A DNA stretch of 64,000 nt from G032773895 sp965248935 (GCA_965248935.1 OZ252214.1:3782001-3846000), one strand, 5' to 3'. Counted from the first letter of the stretch, positions 8,471-17,725 are shown. Program-made: numbers and translations. Notes: generated by a model not told the origin, from the letters alone.

Positions 8471-9292
8471 TCATTGCCATAATGGGTAAATAAGTGTGCC
8501 AATGGCCATAAATACCATTAGTACCGAAAATAATTTTTGTAACGTTGGACCCGCTAAATATTGGCCTGTGAATGACCCCAGCATCATGCCAACTACCCCC
8601 CCTAAGGCGAGCATTCCCAATAGCGAAATATCAAAGTCGGGGTAGGCTGTCACAAAGCTAACAAAACCGGCAGTGCTTATGGTTGTGATAACAACCAGCG
8701 ATGTAGCAACCGCTTGTTTAATGCCAATTCCAGTTAAAAATAGAAGAGTGGGCACAATTAAGAAACCGCCGCCTACGCCGAACAAGCCAGATAAAAACCC
8801 CGTGAGGGAGGCGCCACCGCTGACACCTAATATGCAGGGCAGGCCAAAGCGAAATTGTTTCCCGTGATTAATGCGGCAAATAGCTTCTTGCTCGCTTTGA
8901 TTATTGTCACTGCGCGCACGAATAACGGTTGAATGTGCTGGTATCGCCTGCGCTTGTTGCCACATTCTTCCTGCGACCAAGAATACAAGCAGGCTAAACC
9001 CTGAGAGCAGAAACAGCTCATTAAGGTGTTGATTAAGCAGATTGCCCAAAGGGGAAAATAGGCTGCCAATAACGCCGTAGACGAGGGCGGGCAACCATTG
9101 AATTTCTTTGCTATGAAGGCGGGTAAGCGTGCCGAAGAACGCGCTTATGGCGACGGCACCAAGCGATAACCCTATCGCTTGTTGTATGGGTAAGTCGAGT
9201 ACAATTAACAGCAGTGGCACGGCGAAGACGGAACCTCCTGCACCAGTCAGACCCAGTATTGCACCAATAATTAATCCGATTAATAACACCAT
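8471..9292 (-). CDS. TauE/SafE family sulfite/anion exporter
   Basis: 273 residues with about eight membrane segments and the two family repeats, seen as GAILGLTGAGGSVFAVPLL near the N-terminus and GFLSGLFGVGGGFLIVPTLL in the second half. It lies between the repressor gene and the persulfide dioxygenase-like gene, so export of sulfite made by that enzyme is the natural reading. Substrate assignment is by context only. Confidence 0.9.
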   Translation of the reverse strand: MVLLIGLIIGAILGLTGAGGSVFAVPLLLIVLDLPIQQAIGLSLGAVAISAFFGTLTRLHSKEIQWLPALVYGVIGSLFSPLGNLLNQHLNELFLLSGFSLLVFLVAGRMWQQAQAIPAHSTVIRARSDNNQSEQEAICRINHGKQFRFGLPCILGVSGGASLTGFLSGLFGVGGGFLIVPTLLFLTGIGIKQAVATSLVVITTISTAGFVSFVTAYPDFDISLLGMLALGGVVGMMLGSFTGQYLAGPTLQKLFSVLMVFMAIGTLIYPLWQ

Positions 9293-9313
9293 TTCTTATT
9301 TCTCACTGCGAAA

Positions 9314-9649
9314 TTACGGACAAAAAATATCTTTTAGCGTAGCAATCAGTCTTAATGGTGCTTCGCCTTGGATGCGGTAGTAAATGGTTTGTGACTCTCT
9401 GCGTGTTTGCACAATCTCTGCTTTACGGAGCGCCGCCAAGTGCTGAGAAAGTGAGGATTGAGAAAGAGGAATTCGCTCGTTAAGTTCTCCGACAGACAGC
9501 TCCCCCTCTGCGATGGAACATAAAACCATAAGCCGGTTTGCATTGCTCATTGCCTTTAGAAGGGTTTCCGCTTTGGAGGCGTTTTTCGCTAGAGTATCGA
9601 GGTCACTGGTATTCATTTTCATGCTTTTAAATCCGAACATTAAACACAT
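9314..9649 (-). CDS. ArsR-family repressor of the SqrR/BigR sulfide-sensing type
   Basis: A 111-residue winged-helix protein with the recognition segment SQSSLSQHLAALRKAEIV. C44 (in MVLCSIAEGE) and C110 (KDIFCP) are 66 residues apart, the same spacing as the two sensor cysteines of Rhodobacter SqrR (C41/C107), which form a polysulfide bridge. It lacks the metal-site ELCVCD motif of classical ArsR. It heads the minus-strand sulfur operon and probably represses it and itself. ATGs at 9622 and 9616 are alternative starts, giving ~102 or 100 residues. Confidence 0.88.
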   Translation of the reverse strand: MCLMFGFKSMKMNTSDLDTLAKNASKAETLLKAMSNANRLMVLCSIAEGELSVGELNERIPLSQSSLSQHLAALRKAEIVQTRRESQTIYYRIQGEAPLRLIATLKDIFCP

Positions 9650-9653
9650 TATA

Positions 9654-9694
9654 TTAGAATAGTCTAAATTAGTAAAATATATATTAGTATTTTA
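9654..9694. promoter_or_regulatory. AT-rich inverted repeats: likely operator of the SqrR/BigR-like repressor
   Basis: Directly upstream of the repressor gene are ttaga-atag-tctaa (9654-9667), the palindrome ctaaattag (9664-9672) and a taaaata/tatttta pair (9673-9694). BigR and SqrR bind AT-rich dyads that overlap their own promoters, so these are the best operator candidates. Which dyad is used cannot be told from sequence. Confidence 0.55.
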
Positions 9695-9728
9695 TGTTAT
9701 ATATTTGACTTGGCTTATGGCTATTTGT

Positions 9729-9768
9729 TTACCAAAGCTTAAGGTCGTTTATTTACCAAAGCTTAAGG
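9729..9768 (+). repeat. Direct repeat, 16 bp twice, 24-bp period
   Basis: ttaccaaagcttaagg occurs at 9729-9744 and again at 9753-9768, in the region between the repressor and the porin. The spacing of about two helical turns is compatible with an operator for a tandem-binding regulator, but it could simply be a short duplication. Confidence 0.6.
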
Positions 9769-9882
9769 CTATTCACTCATTGGGGTGGTGGTATGCCTAT
9801 CTCATATGGGCTAGTTAGCGCCTTTCGCCCGCTAGCTTGGGAGGTAGTTCAAGGGGGCATTGTGGGTAGCTGGTGTGGGGTT

Positions 9883-9896
9883 TTGATCTTTGTCAA
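9883..9896. promoter_or_regulatory. FNR/Anr-like box upstream of the porin gene
   Basis: ttgat-cttt-gtcaa matches the FNR consensus TTGAT-N4-ATCAA with one difference. It is about 70 bp before the porin start, a position suited to activation under low oxygen, and it lies near other redox genes (nnrS, sulfur operon). Confidence 0.5.
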
Positions 9897-9965
9897 ACAC
9901 TGGCGTTTGTCTCACAGTAAGGTAGTAACTGAGACACAGATTTTTGGTAATAGGATTAAAACATT

Positions 9966-11198
9966 ATGATGAATGTACTTTCACGAAAACGATTAAATAT
10001 CGCCATAACCGCAGCTTTAGCCTTGGGAGCGTTGGGCGCTAATGCTGAAAATACTGAAGAGGCATCGACGCTTGTGGATGCAGTAAGCGGTGGAAAAGCT
10101 AATGTCTCCCTGAGATACCGATTTGAATCTGTGGATCAGGATGGTATTGATAAAGACGCTCATGCTTCGACCTTAAAAACACGCTTAACCTATTCAACAC
10201 AGCAATACAAAAATTTTAAGGTGCTAATGGAATTCGATAACGTGTCTTATGTTGGAAACGATCTATACAACAGCACGGGAAATGGAAAAACAGAGTATCC
10301 CGTTGTCGCCGACCCCTCTGGAACAGATTTAAACCAAGCCTTAGTGCAGTATTCAAATAGTGGCTTTAAAGCTACCGCAGGAAGACAGCGTATATTGCAT
10401 GGCAACCAAAGATTTGTTGGGGGCGTAGGTTGGAGACAAAACGAACAAACCTACGATGGCTATCGTTTTGAATATGCCAATGAGCAGATTAATGCCGATT
10501 ACAGCTATGTCTATAACGTCAATAGAATTGTCGGTGATGACCACGTTGCCGGCGATTGGGACGGTGACCTCCATTTGGCAAACCTGGGTATTAATATTAA
10601 CAAAGCGCATAAAGTCACCTTACTTCATTATGCTCTGGACTTTGAGGATGTTGCGGGGCTCTCTTCGCAAACCACAGGCATTAACTACGATGGGAAGATC
10701 AATAAATTATCTCTGCATCTAGCGTATGCCACACAATCGGAATATGCAGATAACCCCAACTCTTACACTGCTGCCTATACCAATATTGAAGCAGCCTATA
10801 ACTTTGGCGCAGTTAAAGTCACACTTGGCGACGAAATATTAGGTGCGGATGACGGTGTGTCATTTTCGACTCCACTGGCAACACTGCACAAGTTCCAAGG
10901 TTTCGCGGATAAGTTCCTGGGAACGCCTGGCGTAGGTGTGGACGATAAATATATTGGTGTAAACGGCAAAGTTGGGAAAGTGGTATTGGGTGCGACCTAC
11001 CATGTTTTTTCCGCAGAGGACGGGGGAGACTCTCTGGGGACAGAGCTGGACCTTGTCGCTAAATACAAAGTCACTAAAAACCTAGGTGTGCTTGCTAAAT
11101 TGGCTAATTATGCGGCAGATGATGATGCAGCGGAAGATGCTGGCTTTAATGCCACGGATACTTCCAAGCTTTGGTTAATGGCGACACTGAGCTTCTAA
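9966..11198 (+). CDS. Outer-membrane porin (alginate-export/Shewanella-type beta barrel)
   Basis: 410 residues with a Sec signal peptide (cleavage after ALGANA) and alternating amphipathic strands to a C-terminal aromatic residue (LWLMATLSF), the signature of an outer-membrane barrel. Segments such as SLRYRFESVDQDG and TAGRQRILHGNQRFVGGVGWRQ resemble porins of the alginate-export family in Shewanella and relatives. The substrate is unknown. An FNR-like box lies upstream. Confidence 0.82.
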   Translation: MMNVLSRKRLNIAITAALALGALGANAENTEEASTLVDAVSGGKANVSLRYRFESVDQDGIDKDAHASTLKTRLTYSTQQYKNFKVLMEFDNVSYVGNDLYNSTGNGKTEYPVVADPSGTDLNQALVQYSNSGFKATAGRQRILHGNQRFVGGVGWRQNEQTYDGYRFEYANEQINADYSYVYNVNRIVGDDHVAGDWDGDLHLANLGININKAHKVTLLHYALDFEDVAGLSSQTTGINYDGKINKLSLHLAYATQSEYADNPNSYTAAYTNIEAAYNFGAVKVTLGDEILGADDGVSFSTPLATLHKFQGFADKFLGTPGVGVDDKYIGVNGKVGKVVLGATYHVFSAEDGGDSLGTELDLVAKYKVTKNLGVLAKLANYAADDDAAEDAGFNATDTSKLWLMATLSF

Positions 11199-11352
11199 GC
11201 CAATTTACGAAACTAGGGCTTAAGTTCACGCCTATTAAATTATTATTGCCTGAGGCTGTTTTTTATCCAGCTCGGCTTTGGCTTCCTACGTCGCTCTACC
11301 GACTACATCCTTATAGTGGAAGGGGGTTAGCTCTTCTAAATGAGCGATTTAT

Positions 11353-11530
11353 GTCCATGGATGGACGGCATTAGAGTCATGCAGGACGGTTATATGGATA
11401 TAACCGATAGGACGACTCAGGAGACAAAGTCGAACAATGACCGAGATAATGTAGCTGGGTGAAATAATAGCCTGGGTCCAAAGGGTTGTGGCTGAAAAGC
11501 GCCACTTGTCATTGCCTATATGGATATAGG
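11353..11530. repeat. Three GG-centred palindromes in a non-coding stretch
   Basis: Perfect palindromic arms around a central GG occur at 11353-11366 (gtccat-gg-atggac), 11387-11406 (cggttatat-gg-atataaccg) and 11515-11530 (cctatat-gg-atatagg). A gtggc/gccac stem lies at about 11490. Each could form a small cruciform or RNA hairpin. No gene is apparent between the porin and the SUKH remnant (11199-12076). Confidence 0.7.
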
Positions 11531-11636
11531 TGAGGGGTGTGAGCAGGAGCGTTAAAGTCACGCATGGCAAAACGCTTATTATTTTCGTATGCCTATTATA
11601 AACCCATATCCTCCAAACTTTTTAGACAGAACCTAT

Positions 11637-11795
11637 GTAGGTTGGAAAAGGCAAAGCCGCCTTCCGACATAGTCATACCCTCACACCACCGAATTTAATC
11701 TAATCGGCCCCATTATGAAAATAAGCACAAATCCAATAATGTCACAGTCTTTACACGGTAAATGTTGGAAGGCGCCTCCGGCTTTTCCAACCTAC
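11637..11795. mobile_element. MITE-like element, 159 bp, with ~32-bp terminal inverted repeats
   Basis: The left end (11637-11668, gtaggttggaaaaggc...) and the right end (11764-11795) are imperfect inverted copies, and each is itself a hairpin. The interior has no reading frame. The same ends occur at 34323-34573 and 42180-42333, and part of the interior plus ~35 bp of right flank recurs near 48282-48386. No transposase for it is visible. Confidence 0.75.
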
Positions 11796-12076
11796 AGGGT
11801 ATTTTAATTTATTCCGGCGTACGGTCGTGTATGCCCCGTCATAATTGAATCAAAGCTGACCTTATCGTTATCGAAAAAATGGTAAGCTGCGAATGTTTCA
11901 GCCCATGTATCATTCGCACAAGGAATGCTTTTTGAGGGTTCAATACTGAGCGTATTTAATAGTGAAGCAAGTCGTTTGCGGCTTGAGTGGGTAGGTGTAC
12001 AAACCCGTGGCCAATTACAACAAAACTACTATAGTTTAAGTCAAGTATGTTCCCGCAAATCGGCAAGAGCATCTTG

Positions 12077-12609
12077 TTATGCATGTTCATGTGGGTCAGT
12101 AGTACCCTCAATCATTTCATCGAAAGAGTTACATACATGGATAGCATCTTCCCAAAAAAGTGCACCAGAGCCAGCGAAAAATACTGGGTATTCGCCATCT
12201 TTCGGTTCGGCCCTCATGTCAAATAAGTAGAAAGTACCGCCGCCATCAAAAGCGATTGGTACAGCCCCCTCCATGTATTCAGGGAACTCATAAGACAGGA
12301 GCATTTCACGAATCTCTTTGGAGGTAAAGATAGGGGAAAGTTGCCTTTCACCACGCTGGAAGCAACCTCCATTCGACCAACGAAGAAATTTTATAAAACT
12401 TTCTGGAAAGCTTCTTTGAGGTATAACCCAATTTGTAGCATTGAATTTTTCTTTGCTATCTTTAATGTGCCCCCAGTGGCTATTGTTGGCTTCAGCTATT
12501 TCTGACGAAGTAATCGGTTTTAGCGCTTCGTGCAGAAGGTATTGTATATCTTCGTCGGAAGCTGCATCCTCCTTTGCAGTTAGAGAAATTTATCGAGACG
12601 ACGGAGCAT
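12077..12609 (-). pseudogene. SMI1/KNR4 (SUKH)-family immunity gene, frameshifted or with uncertain start
   Basis: Minus-strand reading gives ~165 codons with SUKH features: an N-terminal helical part, FIKFLRWSNGGC, then AFDGGGTFYLFDM and FAGSGALFWEDAI. An ATG at 12609 opens in another frame (MLRRLDKFL) and stops after nine codons; the SUKH frame takes over near 12585 and has no start of its own, so a 1-nt frameshift near the N-terminus is likely. SUKH proteins neutralise polymorphic toxins. No toxin is visible next to it, so it is an orphan. Confidence 0.65.
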
Positions 12610-12825
12610 TGGTTTTACACAAATAACTGTTCATCTTGGGCTAGTGAGGTAGTTAAAATGTTATACAAAACTGAAGTGGATGCTGGTGACTGATTTGGAA
12701 TAGAAACGCCACGAGAATTATCACAAAGCATTCGGTTACTAAGAGCATAAAGAGCCAACATCTGTTGATAATCCTAAAATTCTTGTATGGAGATTGACTA
12801 GAAGAGGTTATCGGAGGGTTAAACC

Positions 12826-13068
12826 ATGAAGAAAGCATTGATACTTTTATTATCAACAGGCTGGGTTATAACCCTTCTGGTTTCGTTGTATCTGAATATA
12901 GCTTTTTTAAAAAATGAGGTATATCCAATAATTTACGATAGTAAAAGTCAATTAAATAGTTTTCCATATCTACAAGCGGTCGAAATGCTGCTAAATATAA
13001 CCTTAATTTGGTTTGTTTTGGTATTAATTGTATGGTCAATATACTACATCAGAAACAATCGCTTATAG
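12826..13068 (+). CDS. Small two-TM membrane protein, unknown function
   Basis: 80 residues with two hydrophobic helices (about 4-27 and 53-73) separated by a polar loop. A strong ribosome site (GGAGG, ~8 bases before the ATG) supports translation. No family recognised. Confidence 0.6.
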   Translation: MKKALILLLSTGWVITLLVSLYLNIAFLKNEVYPIIYDSKSQLNSFPYLQAVEMLLNITLIWFVLVLIVWSIYYIRNNRL

Positions 13069-13197
13069 CAATCGTATTAATTATTCGGACTGCTAAAAGT
13101 AGAATTCAATGAAAATATTTATCGTCAAGCGCTGGGAATCAACATTTGAAATATCTAAAATATTTTGATGTTCAGGCCCTAGAGCGGCGGTCATATA

Positions 13198-13332
13198 ATG
13201 ACCAGCAAACCAAATTTTGAGGACTGGAAAATGATTATCAGAAATGACTTAACTTTTTCTAGATCCTTGTATGTTAACTTTATGGGTTCGTTTAGTGACA
13301 TAAATAGTAAAAAGAGTAAGGAAAACTTATGA
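13198..13332 (+). CDS. Possible short ORF overlapping the PEP-CTERM gene start
   Basis: 44 codons (MTSKPNFEDWKMII...) end in an ATGA overlap with the next gene's start. The overlap could couple translation, but there is no clear ribosome site and no recognised family. Confidence 0.2.
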   Translation: MTSKPNFEDWKMIIRNDLTFSRSLYVNFMGSFSDINSKKSKENL

Positions 13333-13940
13333 AAAATATACAGTGCTTATTTATTGCAATAGGTCTGATGATCTCCTCAGGCGTTACGTTTGCTGCGCCA
13401 ATGCTATATACCTTTGAAGGTATTGTCAGTGGTTTCAGGTCATATCACCAAAGTATTGATATTGATGATTTTGATGTGGCCATTGATGAGACAGAGCTAG
13501 AGTACGTCTTTGAAATTGATTTTGACGCAGATAATTCTAGCTACTCAAATAGTGCTGGGACTTGGAATTATTTCTACTCTGATTTATTGGAAGGGTCAAT
13601 TATCAATGGCGGTAATATTTATGGTGATAATCACGGGTTTAATTGGGATCGCTTGAGCGGATCAAATATTGGACAAATTAGCAGTAACTTAACGGATGTT
13701 CGTATAACTTCTTCAGAGAGTGATACGGAAAATTGGCGCGTTCAAGATTGGGAGGTTGGGCAGATGTTTCGCTCCACTGATTTAGCCTGTTTTCCTGGTG
13801 GTGCTGGCGGTTGCGCGGTTTACGCTTTTGGTAGTGTTCAGCTTTCCAATATTGAAACGGTTTCGGTTGATGAGCCAAATACTATAGTATTACTTGCTCT
13901 CGGGCTCTTTATGCTTGGTGTGCAAAGAATGAGGCGTTGA
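13329..13940 (+). CDS. PEP-CTERM-like secreted protein
   Basis: 203 residues. There is an N-terminal signal peptide (cleavage near VTFAAP) and a C-terminal sorting tail: VDEPNTIVLLALGLFMLG followed by basic residues (QRMRR), i.e. the Pro-containing motif, a membrane helix and a basic end recognised by exosortase. The middle is acidic and Ser/Asn-rich (IDIDDFDVAID), without catalytic motifs. The motif is V-D-E-P instead of V-P-E-P, a variant. Exosortase itself is not in the window. Confidence 0.72.
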   Translation: MKNIQCLFIAIGLMISSGVTFAAPMLYTFEGIVSGFRSYHQSIDIDDFDVAIDETELEYVFEIDFDADNSSYSNSAGTWNYFYSDLLEGSIINGGNIYGDNHGFNWDRLSGSNIGQISSNLTDVRITSSESDTENWRVQDWEVGQMFRSTDLACFPGGAGGCAVYAFGSVQLSNIETVSVDEPNTIVLLALGLFMLGVQRMRR

Positions 13941-13979
13941 GAGATAACTGAATTGGTAAAGGCGTGATTAACAAGGCGT

Positions 13980-15965
13980 TTACTGTTCAGCATCCATATC
14001 TTTATTGTCAGTGGGAAAATTCTTAAGCGTGATATATGAGTTTTGTGTGTGCCGAGGAATGGCAAAAATAGCACAATAAAACTCTAATTCAGCGTTTAGC
14101 ATATGGGTAATGGTTTCGCTGTTTCGAAAACCATGCCCTTCGTTTTCATAGGTGACATGCGCAACGGCAATCCCTTTTTTTTCAACTGCGTTGGCAAAGC
14201 TTGCGGCCTGATTGGGTGGAACCACTTTATCTTCCAACCCCTGAAAGACCAAAATTGGGCATTCTACGGTGTGAATGGAGTGTATTGGTGAGCGATCTAA
14301 ATAGCGTTGTTTCTCTTTTGGGTAGGGGCCGATAAGGTTATCTAGGTAGCGAGCTTCAAATTTATGTGTATCGTTTGCCAGAAGTTCTAAATCTCCAATA
14401 CCGTACAAGCTGACTCCGGCGGAAAAGGTATCTTTGAAGGCGAGGGCGGCTAAAGTAGTATAGCCGCCGGCGCTGCTTCCTTTAATAATAAGCCTTTCTG
14501 CGCAACACCAATTCTGGCTTACGGCGTATTGTGCAGCCGCACAGACATCGTCAACGTCGTAGATGCCCCAGTTTGGGTATAGGGATTCTCGATAGTCTCG
14601 GCCATAGCCTGTGCTTCCACGGTAATTCACATCGATCACCGCAAACCCACGGTTTGTCCAATATTGAATTTTTAAATTGAGAGCGGAGTTTGTCGCTCCC
14701 GTTGGGCCGCCGTGGCTTAGGGTGATAAGTGGTGGTTTATCTGTGCCACAATAGTCAGTATTTTGGGGGGGGTAATAAAAACCATAGGCTTTTTGAGCCT
14801 TTGTTGTCGGGAACTGAAAAGGTTGGGGTATGCTGATATTGCCAATATTGAGTTCTATTTCTGGGTTTGTCAGTGCTTTTGGGCTGGTTGCGTGAGTGCT
14901 AAATTCATAAACAGCAGCGTTTGAATACGGGCTGGAACCAATAAAGGCCGCCTTGCCCTGGGTTGCGCTGATACTGTGAATATCACATGCGTCCATTTGA
15001 ATCGGGTGACGTTTTCCCGTTAGCATATCGATTTGCGCTATTTGCCAACCGCCATTTTGGGTGTAGGCGGCAAGCAGGGTATTGTTGTTCAGAAACCCAT
15101 AGGTAGACATGCCAAATACCCACTGGGGCGTGGCGAATTCGGCTTCCATTGGGCAAATTGCGGTAGGGGTGATGGGAGTCGTGTTTAGGTTTTCACGGTT
15201 GATTCGGTATAGGTTCCACCAGTCAGTTTTATCGCTTACATAGTAGAGGTCTCCATTTGGTGACCACTGTGGCTGAAAGATACTTTGCTTGAGACCTTGC
15301 CCGGCGACAATTGTGGGAGACGCGAGTTGTCCATTTTCTCCTACTTCTGCTTTCCATAAGTGTGTTGCGTCCCAAGGCATATTGGGGTTGTTCCAGGTAA
15401 GCCAGCAAATATATTTTCCATCTGGCGAGAGCTTGGGGTTGGAATAAAAATCATGCCCTTGGTGGAGCGGGGTGATCTCCGCTGGTTGGTTTTCTCGTAT
15501 GCGAATTTCAACTAAGTAGTTGTGTGGGTAGGGGGTGCCGTTAGTATGTTCTTCGCAAACAGCGATAAGTCTTGTGTGGCGTGGGTCAAAGGCTAAGTCG
15601 GCGTAGCGGCAGTTTGACGCTGGAGTGATTGCAACAGGGTTGACAATATTATCCAATAGGTTGATCTGATAAATCCGCTGATCGTCCCCAAGGACAAAAA
15701 ATAAGGTGTTTTCGTGGAATGTGTAGGCGCCTCCGCCGTATTCGTGGGCTTTGCTTTTGACGCTAAGTGGCCTTGGCAAGATACAGGTATTTTCGCCGTT
15801 GTGGTGCATCATCACTGCTGTACGACCTTTTTCGTGGGCAAGTGTTTCCAGCCAGAATACTCTTTCCCCTGTACTATAGGTTTCGGAGAGTTTAGGGGAT
15901 TTACCTGTAACCATGTTCTCAGTGATGGTGGATGTCCAACTTCCATGAGGCAGTGTTTTTTTCAT
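13980..15965 (-). CDS. S9-family serine peptidase (prolyl oligopeptidase/acylaminoacyl type)
   Basis: 661 residues: an N-terminal beta-propeller (roughly 20-390, with TolB-like SPDGKYICWLTW and WSPNGDLYYVSD repeats) and a C-terminal alpha/beta hydrolase. Nucleophile Ser is in GSSAGG (around residue 497); the Asp is in EDKVVPP and the His in EGHGFR, completing the triad. No signal peptide is seen, so it is probably cytoplasmic. It converges on the PEP-CTERM-like gene and is divergent from tilS. No defects seen. Confidence 0.9.
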   Translation of the reverse strand: MKKTLPHGSWTSTITENMVTGKSPKLSETYSTGERVFWLETLAHEKGRTAVMMHHNGENTCILPRPLSVKSKAHEYGGGAYTFHENTLFFVLGDDQRIYQINLLDNIVNPVAITPASNCRYADLAFDPRHTRLIAVCEEHTNGTPYPHNYLVEIRIRENQPAEITPLHQGHDFYSNPKLSPDGKYICWLTWNNPNMPWDATHLWKAEVGENGQLASPTIVAGQGLKQSIFQPQWSPNGDLYYVSDKTDWWNLYRINRENLNTTPITPTAICPMEAEFATPQWVFGMSTYGFLNNNTLLAAYTQNGGWQIAQIDMLTGKRHPIQMDACDIHSISATQGKAAFIGSSPYSNAAVYEFSTHATSPKALTNPEIELNIGNISIPQPFQFPTTKAQKAYGFYYPPQNTDYCGTDKPPLITLSHGGPTGATNSALNLKIQYWTNRGFAVIDVNYRGSTGYGRDYRESLYPNWGIYDVDDVCAAAQYAVSQNWCCAERLIIKGSSAGGYTTLAALAFKDTFSAGVSLYGIGDLELLANDTHKFEARYLDNLIGPYPKEKQRYLDRSPIHSIHTVECPILVFQGLEDKVVPPNQAASFANAVEKKGIAVAHVTYENEGHGFRNSETITHMLNAELEFYCAIFAIPRHTQNSYITLKNFPTDNKDMDAEQ

Positions 15966-16118
15966 TGGGTGGGTAGCCTTAAGCGATCATTTTTTGAAAT
16001 TATTATTTATAATCACTCATATTTTTGCAGTGACACAATTGAATATTACAGTATGACTTACTAACGGAGCAGAAATAAAGAGTGTACTCTTTTATTAATA
16101 ACTATCCGGTAAGTTTAA

Positions 16119-17543
16119 GTGAGCAGCAGGTTTAAGTGGGCGGCAGGTGCTTTGAATATAAATATTATTCTACAAGAAATTGAAGCAAAAATAACACGAG
16201 AAACTAAAATCTGGGTTGCCTATAGCGGAGGTTTGGATTCAACGGTTTTATTGCATATTTTAGGCCGCTCAGATTTATCCCAACGGATCAGAGCGATACA
16301 TATCAATCATCAGTTATCCCCCAATGCCGGTTCTTGGCAGAGGCACTGCGAGGCTTTTGCCTGCGGTTTAGGGCTTCCTTTTGCAAGCTATGCGGTGGAT
16401 GTTTCCACCGATGGGCGAGGTCTTGAAAATGCCGCTCGGGATGCGCGCTATAGTATTTTTAAAAAAATAATAGAGCCCAAGGATGTGCTATTGCTTGCCC
16501 ACCATGCGGATGATGCATTGGAAACACTCTTGTTTCGCCTTATGCGAGGCAGTGGTTTAAAGGGTCTTGCCGGTATGGAATATCAGCGGTCACTGGGTTC
16601 TGGAATATTGATTCGCCCTTTGCTCGAAGTCTCACAGGCCGACCTGCTGGAATATGCGAAGCAAAATGCATTGCAGTGGGTGGAAGATGAAAGTAATCAC
16701 AACGGTCAGTTTGATCGGAATTATTTGCGCAATGCGGTTATTCCCCAAATAAAAAAGCGGTGGCCAGCGGCGCCTCAAAAAGCGCTTCAGGCAACGTCGC
16801 ATTTGCGCAATTCAGTGGCGTTAATGGCCGAGTACGGAGAAGAGGACTTGGCGACCTGTGGTCGTCGTAAAGAGCGGTTGGGGGAGAGTACCGACCTAAC
16901 GCGCTTGCAGACATTCTCGCCATCTCGTCAAGTACACCTTATTCGAACTTGGGCAGACTTATTGGCGTATTCGCTGCCGAGTCAAGCTCAGTTGCTTCAG
17001 TTGACAGATATTATTCAAGCTCCGCTCGATGCGTCGCCAGTATTAGGTTGGGGGGCCTGTGAGCTAAGGCGTTATCAAAACCGATTGTACCTAATACCTC
17101 GATCCGCTATTGAGCAGGGGCAGGTGGCAAGCTTAAGTTGGGATCTTGGTGCCCAGCGTTCAGTGGCTCTTGCCGGAGGGTGGAGTTTGGAAGCCTTAGA
17201 TTGGTTTAATGGCGAGCAGAATAGCGAGCAAACCTTCCCCCTTGAAATTCGCAGCCGCAATAGTGTTCTCAATGCATTAGATGGGGAGCCTTTGCGCTGC
17301 CAGCCTGTGCAACGAACGCATTCGCAGACGCTAAAGAAACTTTTATATGAGTATCACTTGGAGCCTTGGTTAAGGCCGATTGTACCCTTGGTTTATTATA
17401 AAGGTGAATTGGTTGCTGTTGCCGACCTGTGGTTATGCCGCTTAGCTAATGGGGAAAACAACCCCTTGGTGGAGCCAAAAACGGGTGAATCAAATAATGT
17501 CCCTTTTCAATGGGTATTTAGCGAAAAATCATCAAGCATTTAA
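16119..17543 (+). CDS. tilS: TilS, tRNA(Ile)-lysidine synthase
   Basis: 474 residues. The PP-loop SGGLDS (in VAYSGGLDSTVLL) binds ATP; HHADDALETLLFRLMRGSGLKGLAGM is the characteristic downstream block (quoted in parts: HHADDALETLLFR, GSGLKGLAGM). The C-terminal RNA-binding domain is present to the end (QRTHSQTLKKLL). It lysidinylates C34 of tRNA-Ile(CAU), an essential step. The GTG at 16119 is the first start; it sits in an imperfect 17-bp tandem repeat (gtttaagtg(a/g)gc(a/g)gcag). Confidence 0.95.
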   Translation: MSSRFKWAAGALNINIILQEIEAKITRETKIWVAYSGGLDSTVLLHILGRSDLSQRIRAIHINHQLSPNAGSWQRHCEAFACGLGLPFASYAVDVSTDGRGLENAARDARYSIFKKIIEPKDVLLLAHHADDALETLLFRLMRGSGLKGLAGMEYQRSLGSGILIRPLLEVSQADLLEYAKQNALQWVEDESNHNGQFDRNYLRNAVIPQIKKRWPAAPQKALQATSHLRNSVALMAEYGEEDLATCGRRKERLGESTDLTRLQTFSPSRQVHLIRTWADLLAYSLPSQAQLLQLTDIIQAPLDASPVLGWGACELRRYQNRLYLIPRSAIEQGQVASLSWDLGAQRSVALAGGWSLEALDWFNGEQNSEQTFPLEIRSRNSVLNALDGEPLRCQPVQRTHSQTLKKLLYEYHLEPWLRPIVPLVYYKGELVAVADLWLCRLANGENNPLVEPKTGESNNVPFQWVFSEKSSSI

Positions 17544-17725
17544 AGCACTTAATTAAAGAAGAAGTGGTATCAAATTAAGATTTAAAATCTAAATTGCTGG
17601 AATATTTTTATTGTCTTATCGATAAGTCAATATTAGCAAGGTTGTTGTATTCTATAAGGTTGTTGCACTGTATTCGACAAAGTACACTGAAGTTAAACTT
17701 TAATGTCGGTCAAGGAAATTAAAGT

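Noticed and set aside
11706..11718. 13-bp match atcggccccatta between the MITE at 11.7 kb and the effector-like gene at 43.51 kb
   Set aside because: A match this short is expected by chance in 64 kb and does not extend on either side.
11925..12230. Plus-strand open frame of 101 codons opposite the SUKH gene
   Set aside because: No recognisable family; most of it is antisense to the SUKH reading, which has clear family motifs. The first third (11925-12076) remains unexplained.
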